Positions 1-5,824 of a stretch of 7,105 nt of DNA are shown here, in pieces. A program made the position numbers and the translations under genes. Origin of the DNA: an uncultured Clostridium sp. (GTDB taxonomy: Bacteria > Bacillota > Clostridia > Lachnospirales > Anaerotignaceae). The DNA lies in assembly GCA_947246775.1 (NCBI GenBank), contig CAMXTM010000103.1:1-7105 (forward strand). Direction: 5' to 3'. The notes beneath the pieces are model-generated. The model saw nothing but the letters and a program-made list of their open reading frames with translations. It did not search any database and was not told the DNA's origin. Position 1 is the stretch's first letter. Every line of letters starts with the position of its first letter.

Positions 1-150
1 TAATATTCACACCATTTGCAATCAAAAGACTTGCATTTGTATGTCTTAAAGAATGGATAGTTATATCTAGGAGATGATTTTTATTGATAAATTATTTGAA
101 CCAAGATGTTAGGTTTCTGAATACATGGGTTTGTTATTCCAGCCAATAAA
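1..150 (-). pseudogene. Degenerate C-terminal fragment of a tyrosine recombinase (integrase), cut by the window edge
   Basis: Reading the minus strand from 112 down to 1 gives, in one frame, LTSWFK, a stop (TAA at 94-92), FINKNHLLDIT, then HSLRHTNASLLIANGVNI running off the left edge. The H-x-L-R-H-T-x-A-S-L-L block is the hallmark of the catalytic domain of phage/ICE-type tyrosine recombinases, where the His and Arg belong to the active site. Just upstream, in another frame (150 to 115), FIGWNNKPMYSET matches the segment that normally precedes it in these integrases. The two halves join if one base has been lost near 112-115. The frameshift plus the in-frame stop, and the absence of the N-terminal two thirds to the right, show a dead remnant. 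The downstream part, including the catalytic Tyr, lies outside the window. The family call is confident from the motif. The element it came from cannot be named. Confidence 0.8.
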
Positions 151-206
151 TTACAAGATAGAAGAAATTAAGTAGTGATAGTGTTATATTCAACAAAACT
201 ATAGGA

Positions 207-245
207 AGAAAAAACAAAGCCATAACCTATTATAAAGGCTATGGC
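207..245 (-). terminator. Rho-independent terminator reading leftward
   Basis: Bases 219-227 and 237-245 form a 9-bp stem with one G-T pair (minus-strand arms GCCATAGCC and GGTTATGGC) around a 9-base loop. On the minus strand the stem is followed by TTTGTTTTTTC, a good U-tract. It is the first canonical terminator downstream of the gene ending at 489, about 245 bases away, so it probably ends that transcript. It also shields the integrase relic from read-through. Confidence 0.75.
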
Positions 246-410
246 AATTAAAATACAGTATATTATAGTGAAAAAAATAAACACACATTACTCCATATTA
301 TTGTTAATTTTTAGTATAAATTAATTTTTTGCAGCATAAAAAAATGATTTTCTCATCAAATTTTAATCTTTCCTTAATTTTGTTTTAATATCATACAGCT
401 ATACTTCTAT

Positions 411-437
411 TGTACATGAAATTCCCTTTCCTGTACA
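411..437. repeat. Inverted repeat TGTACA...TGTACA (hairpin)
   Basis: TGTACA at 411-416 pairs with TGTACA at 432-437. After one mismatch, GAAA (418-421) pairs with TTTC (427-430), leaving a 5-base loop. There is no U-tract on either side, so it is not a classic terminator. It could be a protein-binding dyad or an RNA 3'-end stabiliser beside the larger hairpin at 446-476. Confidence 0.45.
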
Positions 438-445
438 GTTGCCCC

Positions 446-476
446 GGCGTGGTACATATTTTATATGTATCACGCC
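446..476. terminator. Strong hairpin just after the unknown gene, possible terminator
   Basis: GGCGTG (446-451) and TACATAT (453-459) pair with ATATGTA (463-469) and CACGCC (471-476) around a TTT loop. On the plus strand the remaining pair is a G-U wobble, giving an uninterrupted 14-bp stem followed by the T-rich ATTTGTATTTTATT. On the minus strand the same position is an A-C mismatch and no U-tract follows. The stem starts 12 bases after the stop codon of the leftward gene, a usual terminator position, yet the better RNA structure is for plus-strand transcription. The hairpin is directly seen. Its role as terminator, 3'-end protector or bidirectional barrier is inference. Confidence 0.5.
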
Positions 477-488
477 ATTTGTATTTTA

Positions 489-1145
489 TTATGCTTCTGC
501 TTTGTCAGCGTTTGTTGTTTCGTCTACTGTGTCTGATTCCTTGCCCTCATTTGCCCAATCATCGAAACCTTTCATGATTAAATCATAAGTTTCATCTGTA
601 ATGCTTGGCAATTTTCCGCCCCATTGTTTTTCAGCAGCTTCAAATCCTTTTATTACAGCATTTTTTAATAGTTCGATTTTAGAGCTATCTCCACCAGAAA
701 GTGCTTTTGCCATATCTAATATGTTGTTAGCAACGGATTCTGGAGACCAAGCACCACCAGGAGCAATTGCAGCTTGTGCAGCAGCTTTGTCAGCAGCACT
801 AATTGTAATTCCTTCAAAGAGAGATTTGTTCAATGTTTTAACTTGTTTTCCAAGCATTGCGGAAACCATGTTTTTAAAGGAACTTACTCTTTGGTCAGAA
901 AGCGCCTGTAATTGTTCAGCGGATAATTTTTTAGGTTTGTCATAAGTAACATTTTCTGTAGTATCTGTAGCAGCATTATTTTTAGATGCAGATACAGAAG
1001 AAACAAAAGTATCTTGTTTCATTTGAGTTGAAGAATTTGTTGTTTCTTTGCCAGCTTCTTTTACAGTTGTACTTTGATGTTGCACAACGGTAGAGGAAGC
1101 GTATACACTTGCGTTTACTTTTACATTAGAAACATTCATGTTCAT
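489..1145 (-). CDS. Conserved hypothetical protein, 218 aa, cysteine-free with helical C-terminal domain
   Basis: The function is unknown. The first 70 residues are rich in Ser, Thr, Val, Asn and Lys and look disordered. Residues 72-112 look helical, and 122-197 form the most conserved-looking part: an alanine-rich helix, then GGAWSPESVANNILDMAKAL, SGGD, KGFEAAEKQWGGKLP and ETYDLIMKGFDDW. From memory, small proteins with this ending (W-G/S...I.D.A.AL.GGD...GF..A...WGG.LP.I...TYD...W) recur as uncharacterised proteins in Clostridia, so this is probably a real family. I cannot assign a Pfam number. The acidic tail is low-complexity. There is no cysteine, no signal peptide and no membrane segment. 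The start is supported by GGAAAGGGG eight bases before ATG; a second ATG lies two codons in. Lack of Cys and a Ser/Thr-rich N-terminus are also typical of proteins exported by the flagellar apparatus, but that is only a suggestion. It is transcribed away from cysK. Confidence 0.8.
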   Translation of the reverse strand: MNMNVSNVKVNASVYASSTVVQHQSTTVKEAGKETTNSSTQMKQDTFVSSVSASKNNAATDTTENVTYDKPKKLSAEQLQALSDQRVSSFKNMVSAMLGKQVKTLNKSLFEGITISAADKAAAQAAIAPGGAWSPESVANNILDMAKALSGGDSSKIELLKNAVIKGFEAAEKQWGGKLPSITDETYDLIMKGFDDWANEGKESDTVDETTNADKAEA

Positions 1146-1290
1146 ATTATTTTCCCCTTTCCTTTGGTTTTTTTATAATAGATTTTATTTTTTCATGCTA
1201 TATATGAAAAAAATATTTACATATTTAGTATACTAGCTTAAAATGCTTCTCCATACCAAATATAATTACTAATAGTGCTTCTATATAAGT

Positions 1291-1317
1291 ATATCGGAAC
1301 ATATTATTAAAAATTAA
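1291..1317 (-). promoter_or_regulatory. Sigma-28 (SigD/FliA)-like promoter facing the unknown gene
   Basis: On the minus strand TTAATTTT (1317-1310), an 11-base spacer and TCCGATAT (1298-1291) resemble the flagellar sigma-28 consensus TAAAGTTT-N11-GCCGATAA/T. The match is about 6 of 8 in the first box and 6-7 of 8 in the second, with exact spacing. It would give a leader of roughly 140 bases before the start at 1145. In such AT-rich DNA the -35-like box is weak evidence. The CCGATAT core is the stronger part. Confidence 0.35.
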
Positions 1318-1370
1318 GTGTTTTATCTTTATTTTTGTGTAAAAATATAGCAAAATATTAAAAAAGTATA

Positions 1371-1399
1371 TTGACAAAAGGAAAAATAAGTATTATGAT
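1371..1399 (+). promoter_or_regulatory. Sigma-A promoter of cysK
   Basis: TTGACA (1371-1376), a 17-base spacer and TATGAT (1394-1399) give a perfect -35, optimal spacing and a one-mismatch -10. Transcription should start near 1406, giving a leader of about 48 bases before the cysK ATG at 1454. Confidence 0.88.
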
Positions 1400-1411
1400 T
1401 ACATAAAATTC

Positions 1412-1430
1412 ATACCAAATAAATAGGAAT
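1412..1430 (+). promoter_or_regulatory. Dyad at the cysK transcription start, candidate operator
   Basis: ATACC (1412-1416) and GGAAT (1426-1430) form an imperfect inverted repeat spaced by nine A/T bases, placed just after the predicted start of transcription. A repressor bound there would block the promoter. In Firmicutes cysK genes are commonly controlled by the Rrf2-family repressor CymR, which binds AT-rich dyads in sulfur-gene promoters. Assigning this site to CymR is inference, because no regulator gene is in the window. The left half with flanks (CATACCAAATA) is repeated exactly at 1252-1262. Confidence 0.45.
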
Positions 1431-1453
1431 AAAGATGAAAAGAGGGAATTAAA

Positions 1454-2383
1454 ATGGCAACAATTTATAAAAGTACATTAGAACTAATAGGCAAAACACC
1501 ACTTTTAGAGCCTGTACGATTAGAAAAAGCATTACAATTAAAAGCAAAATTATTGTTAAAATTAGAATATTTTAATCCTACAGGAAGTGTAAAAGATAGA
1601 GCTGCAAAAGGTATGATAGAAGCAGCAGAAAAACAAGGTATATTAAAAGAGGGTTCTGTGATTATAGAGCCTACAAGTGGCAATACAGGCATCGGATTGG
1701 CTTCTATTGCAGTTATAAAAGGCTATCGTATTATATTAACTATGCCTGAAACAATGAGCGTAGAAAGAAGAAATATATTAAAAGCATATGGTGCAGAATT
1801 AGTATTGACAGAGGGTGCAAAAGGTATGGCTGGAGCAATTGAAAAGGCAGAAGAACTCGCAAAGGAAATACCAAATAGTTTTATAGCTGCACAGTTTGAC
1901 AATCCTGCAAATGCAGAAATACACAGAAATACAACAGGTGTTGAAATATGGCAAGATACAGATGGAGAAATAGATTATTTTATTGCTGGAGTAGGCACAG
2001 GTGGCACGATTACAGGTACAGGAGAGTATTTAAAATCACAAAAAGATAGTATTCATGTTGTTGCAGTAGAACCTGCAGATTCTCCAGTGCTTTCTCAGGG
2101 CAAAAAGGGCGCTCACGCAATACAAGGTATTGGTGCAGGTTTTGTGCCAAGTGTTTTAAATACAAAGGTATATGACAGCGTATTTGCAGTAGAGGGGAAT
2201 GACGCATTTGCAGCAGCAAAAAAACTTGCAAAAACAGAAGGTGTTTTAGTAGGAATATCTTCAGGAGCAGCCTTGCACGCTGGTATTGAACTTGCCAAAA
2301 AAGAGGAAAATGAGGGCAAAACGATTGTTGTACTATTGCCAGATTCTGCTGACCGATATTATTCTACAGAATTATTTCAATAA
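1454..2383 (+). CDS. cysK: Cysteine synthase (O-acetylserine sulfhydrylase)
   Basis: This cytosolic PLP enzyme makes L-cysteine and acetate from O-acetyl-L-serine and sulfide, the last step of cysteine biosynthesis. All family landmarks are visible: the PLP-binding lysine in NPTGSVKDR (Lys47), the substrate-binding loop EPTSGNTG (72-79), the cofactor-phosphate loop GTGGTITGTG (181-190), IQGIGAGF (223-230), GISSGAA (267-273) and the closing LPDSADRYYST. At 309 residues it is the usual CysK length, with no C-terminal CBS domain as in cystathionine beta-synthase. AGAGGG seven bases before the ATG supports the start. It is a single-gene unit with its own sigma-A promoter and a terminator just after the stop, and a dyad at the transcription start suggests repression when sulfur is plentiful. 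A sister activity such as O-phosphoserine or CysM-type synthase cannot be excluded, but the motifs fit CysK best. Confidence 0.96.
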   Translation: MATIYKSTLELIGKTPLLEPVRLEKALQLKAKLLLKLEYFNPTGSVKDRAAKGMIEAAEKQGILKEGSVIIEPTSGNTGIGLASIAVIKGYRIILTMPETMSVERRNILKAYGAELVLTEGAKGMAGAIEKAEELAKEIPNSFIAAQFDNPANAEIHRNTTGVEIWQDTDGEIDYFIAGVGTGGTITGTGEYLKSQKDSIHVVAVEPADSPVLSQGKKGAHAIQGIGAGFVPSVLNTKVYDSVFAVEGNDAFAAAKKLAKTEGVLVGISSGAALHAGIELAKKEENEGKTIVVLLPDSADRYYSTELFQ

Positions 2384-2389
2384 AAAGAG

Positions 2390-2430
2390 GCGTATACCAA
2401 TTAAATTTGGCATACGCTTTTTTTATTTTT
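2390..2430. terminator. Bidirectional terminator between cysK and ilvD
   Basis: GCGTAT (2390-2395) pairs with ATACGC (2412-2417). After one mismatch, CCAA pairs with TTGG around a short A/T loop. On the plus strand a long T-tract follows (2418-2430), and on the minus strand the stem is followed by CTCTTTTTATT. It lies in the 51-base gap between the convergent stop codons, so it should end cysK from one side and the ilv operon from the other. Confidence 0.9.
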
Positions 2431-2434
2431 ATTT

Positions 2435-4099
2435 TTATTTTAAAACTGCTCCCTCATTAGAAGAACTTACTAATTTTGCATATCTTGCTAACCAGCCATC
2501 TTTTATATTTGGTTCTTTTGCAATGTGTTCTTTTCTTCTTTGCTCAAATTCTTCCTCACTTACTTCTGCATTCACTTTTCTATTTGGAATATCAATGCTG
2601 ATGATATCACCCTCTTTTAAAAGACCAATTTCGCCACCTGTTGCTGCCTCTGGGCAAACATGACCAATTGACGCACCTCTTGATGCACCGCTAAAACGTC
2701 CATCTGTAATCAATGCAACATCTTTGTCTAATTTCATACCTGCAAGTGCTGAAGTAGGGCTGAGCATTTCTCTCATACCAGGACCACCTTTTGGACCCTC
2801 GTAACGTATTACTACAACATCGCCTTTATTGATTTTACCACCAAAAATTGCTTCTATGGCTTCTTCTTCACTATCAAACACTCTCGCTGGGCCTTCATGC
2901 ACAAGCATTTCTTTTGCAACAGCAGATTGTTTTACAGCACAACCCTCTTTGGCAATATTGCCCCAAAGTATCGCAATACCTCCTGTTGTACTATATGGAT
3001 TATCAATATTGCGAATAATGCCTGTATTTTTATTTACTACTCCTGCAATATTTTCTTTTACTGTTTTACCTGTTACCGTTATCAAACTTGTATCAATTAA
3101 ATCTTTTTTTGCTAATTCTGTCATTACTGCTGGTATACCACCTGCTGCGTATAAATCTTGTATATGGTGAGGGCCAGCAGGTGCTAAATGGCAAAGATTT
3201 GGTGTTTTTTCGCTGACTTCGTTAAACATATTCAAATCTAATGGGCAACCTGCTTCATAAGAAATGGCAAGCAAATGCAATACACTATTCGTGCTACAAC
3301 CTAATGCCATATCCATAGCAAGTCCATTCCGAAATGCTTTTTCTGTCAAGATGTCTCTTGGTTTAATATCTTTTTCTACCAATTCCATAATTTTCATACC
3401 TGCGTGTTTTGCCAAATGGATTCTACCAGAATATACTGCTGGGATTGTGCCATTACCAGGCAAAGCCATACCAATCGCTTCGCTTAAACAGTTCATAGAA
3501 TTTGCAGTATACATACCAGCACAAGAACCGCAGCCTGGACAGACATTATTTTCATAATATTTTAATTCTTCATCATTCATCATATTTGCTTTATAAGAAC
3601 CAACTGCTTCAAACATTTTGGAAAGGCTTGTATGTTCTCCATTGACATCACCTGCAAGCATAGGACCGCCACTTACAACGATAGATGGAATATTGATTCT
3701 AGCTGCTGCCATAATCATGCCAGGCACAATTTTGTCACAGTTTGGCACTAACACCAAACCATCAAAACAATGCGCATTTGCCATTGTTTCTACACTATCT
3801 GCAATCAATTCTCTTGACGCAAGGGAATATTTCATACCAATATGTCCCATAGCAATACCATCACACACGCCAATGGCTGGCACTACAATTGGAGTACCTC
3901 CAGCCATAGAAACACCTGTTTTTACTGCTGCTGTAATTTTATCTAAATTGATATGACCTGGTACAATATCACTATATGCTGATACAATACCAATCAAAGG
4001 TCTTTCTATTTCTTCATCTGTCAAGCCGCAAGCTCTCAACAAAGAACGTTGAGGTGCTTTTTCTGCACCTTTTGTTACATTATAACTTCTTCTTTCCAC
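2435..4099 (-). CDS. ilvD: Dihydroxy-acid dehydratase
   Basis: This enzyme converts 2,3-dihydroxy-isovalerate and 2,3-dihydroxy-3-methylvalerate to the 2-keto acid precursors of valine/leucine and isoleucine. Visible signatures are [10 protein letters not shown] (119-128) and [19 protein letters not shown] (187-205), which hold iron-sulfur cluster and metal-site residues, and GRFSGASRG in the C-terminal swivel domain. The length of 554 residues is normal. Where [2Fe-2S] family members carry a third cysteine (PCNxH), this protein reads VPGHINL (46-52), as the oxygen-labile [4Fe-4S] E. coli enzyme does (VPGH). An oxygen-sensitive cluster is therefore likely, which suits an anaerobe. The start codon is GTG (4099-4097) with AAGGAGG eight bases upstream. 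It is the last gene of the ilvB-ilvN-ilvC-ilvD run, 148 bases after ilvC with a hairpin between them, so its level may differ from that of the upstream genes. Confidence 0.96.
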   Translation of the reverse strand: MERRSYNVTKGAEKAPQRSLLRACGLTDEEIERPLIGIVSAYSDIVPGHINLDKITAAVKTGVSMAGGTPIVVPAIGVCDGIAMGHIGMKYSLASRELIADSVETMANAHCFDGLVLVPNCDKIVPGMIMAAARINIPSIVVSGGPMLAGDVNGEHTSLSKMFEAVGSYKANMMNDEELKYYENNVCPGCGSCAGMYTANSMNCLSEAIGMALPGNGTIPAVYSGRIHLAKHAGMKIMELVEKDIKPRDILTEKAFRNGLAMDMALGCSTNSVLHLLAISYEAGCPLDLNMFNEVSEKTPNLCHLAPAGPHHIQDLYAAGGIPAVMTELAKKDLIDTSLITVTGKTVKENIAGVVNKNTGIIRNIDNPYSTTGGIAILWGNIAKEGCAVKQSAVAKEMLVHEGPARVFDSEEEAIEAIFGGKINKGDVVVIRYEGPKGGPGMREMLSPTSALAGMKLDKDVALITDGRFSGASRGASIGHVCPEAATGGEIGLLKEGDIISIDIPNRKVNAEVSEEEFEQRRKEHIAKEPNIKDGWLARYAKLVSSSNEGAVLK

Positions 4100-4107
4100 A
4101 ATAAAAA

Positions 4108-4114
4108 CCTCCTT
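4108..4114 (-). promoter_or_regulatory. Ribosome binding site of ilvD (supports GTG start)
   Basis: A full-strength AAGGAGG lies eight bases before GTG at 4099-4097. No ATG competes at suitable spacing, so the GTG is the likely initiator. Confidence 0.88.
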
Positions 4115-4194
4115 GATATTTACCGTTTTTCAATGCTAAACTCTACATACCATACAAAATTATATATCATACAAACAGTTTATGATTGAAAATT

Positions 4195-4226
4195 GCCAAT
4201 GACAGAAAAGATTTTCTGCCATTGGC
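4195..4226. terminator. Intercistronic hairpin between ilvC and ilvD, possible partial terminator
   Basis: GCCAATG (4195-4201) pairs with CATTGGC (4220-4226). After one mismatch, CAGAAA (4203-4208) pairs with TTTCTG (4213-4218) around a 4-base loop. Reading leftward with the operon, it begins about 20 bases after the ilvC stop and is followed only by AATTTTC, a weak U-tract. It could attenuate read-through into ilvD or act as an RNA 3'-end stabiliser for the ilvB-N-C message. The 80 bases between it and the ilvD ribosome site contain a TATAAT on the minus strand without a good -35, so a separate ilvD promoter is possible but unproven. Confidence 0.55.
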
Positions 4227-4247
4227 TATCATCATATTATTTTTTAA

Positions 4248-5276
<1,029 letters not shown>

Positions 5277-5303
5277 TTATTTTTTTATTATATTTATATC
5301 AAC

Positions 5304-5318
5304 CGATTTTTAAAATCG
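5304..5318. repeat. Small AT-rich palindrome between ilvN and ilvC
   Basis: CGATTTTTAAAATCG is a perfect inverted repeat with a one-base centre. It sits 13 bases after the ilvN stop. As an RNA hairpin it is weak and lacks a following U-tract, so it is probably not a terminator. Its role, if any, is unknown. Confidence 0.35.
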
Positions 5319-5331
5319 ATTATATACAAAA

Positions 5332-5802
5332 TTATAATGCTGTTACACCTGTACGACACATTTCTTCTATTTCAAATTTAGAAAGTGCTGTTACAAAACT
5401 ATCTACATTGCTTGGAATATCAGATAATTCTACTGTAACAGAATTTTGTTGTATTTCTAATATTTTACCTTGAAATTCTGATACAGTGTTGCTGATTTTT
5501 GCACTTGTAGCAGTATCTTCTGTGTGAATTTTTAACAAGGCAAGTTCTTTACAAATAGCTTCTTTTTCTTCAATTTGTGTTACTTTTTCTACTTCTTCCA
5601 GCTTAGAAACCTGTTTAAATACTTTTTCTATAATTTCATCATCTGCTTCTACTACAACAGTTATTTTTGTTATTTTAGGATTATTTGTAGGAGATGCAGA
5701 GATAGAATCAATATTGTATCCTCTACGAGCAAATAAACTAGATATTCTTGCTAAAACACCAAAATTATTTTGTACTACTAAAGACAAAATATGCTTTTTC
5801 AT
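5332..5802 (-). CDS. ilvN: Acetolactate synthase, small (regulatory) subunit
   Basis: This is the regulatory partner of IlvB. It raises catalytic activity and confers feedback inhibition by branched-chain amino acids, chiefly valine. Residues 4-75 form an ACT domain with the family signature NNFGVLARISSLFARRGYNI. The positions equivalent to the valine-contacting Asn11, Gly14 and Asn29 of E. coli IlvH are kept (Asn12, Gly15, Asn30), so feedback control is probably intact. Residues 80-156 form the second ferredoxin-like domain, ending EMCRTGVTAL. The length of 156 residues is close to the usual 160 or so. GAGGAAGG lies upstream of the ATG, and only 22 bases separate it from the ilvB stop, showing co-transcription. 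It could equally be named ilvH, since the two symbols are used interchangeably outside enterics. Confidence 0.95.
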   Translation of the reverse strand: MKKHILSLVVQNNFGVLARISSLFARRGYNIDSISASPTNNPKITKITVVVEADDEIIEKVFKQVSKLEEVEKVTQIEEKEAICKELALLKIHTEDTATSAKISNTVSEFQGKILEIQQNSVTVELSDIPSNVDSFVTALSKFEIEEMCRTGVTAL

Positions 5803-5824
5803 AATAACCTTCCTCTCAAAATTA

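Larger units (their letters stand above)
151..488. other. Non-coding spacer between integrase relic and unknown gene
   Basis: No convincing gene is visible on either strand in this very AT-rich stretch. It contains one minus-strand terminator (207-245) and two adjacent hairpins (411-437 and 446-476), listed separately. Bases 246-410 show nothing I can name. An 11-codon minus-strand reading frame (356-321) is too short and its AAGGAAAG is too far from the ATG to call. Minus-strand translation between 151 and 206 gives no further recognisable integrase, so the relic seems to end near 150. Confidence 0.6.
1146..1453. other. Divergent intergenic region between unknown gene and cysK
   Basis: This AT-rich spacer carries the start signals of two divergent genes. 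On the cysK side are a near-consensus sigma-A promoter (1371-1399), a dyad just after it (1412-1430) and an AGAGGG ribosome site (1441-1446). On the other side are a GGAAAGGGG ribosome site (about 1151-1165) and a sigma-28-like element (1291-1317). A perfect 10-base palindrome TAGTATACTA lies at 1226-1235 and could also supply a minus-strand -10 (TATACT), but no good -35 accompanies it. The 11-mer CATACCAAATA occurs at 1252-1262 and again at 1411-1421. No riboswitch or T-box fold is recognisable. Confidence 0.65.

Noticed and set aside
321..356. Minus-strand 11-codon frame MRKSFFYAAKN
   Set aside because: Too short to support, and the nearest AAGGAAAG is poorly spaced from the ATG.
416..577. 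Plus-strand frame of 53 codons starting MKFPFLYSC
   Set aside because: It has no ribosome site, crosses the hairpins and continues antisense into the unknown gene. It looks like a chance frame.
601..945. Plus-strand 114-codon reading frame opposite the unknown gene
   Set aside because: It lies wholly antisense to the 489-1145 gene, which has a good ribosome site and family-like domain. No start signals accompany the plus-strand frame.
1406..1453. Riboswitch or T-box in the cysK leader
   Set aside because: The leader is only about 48 bases, with no space for such a fold and no terminator hairpin before the start codon.
2418..2440. T-rich run TTTTTTTATTTTTATTTTTA as a simple repeat
   Set aside because: It is explained as the U-tract of the bidirectional terminator running into the ilvD stop.
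2286..2663. Plus-strand 125-codon reading frame spanning the end of cysK and the start of the ilvD antisense
   Set aside because: It runs through the bidirectional terminator and overlaps cysK and ilvD in other frames. It has no ribosome site and its product is low-complexity.
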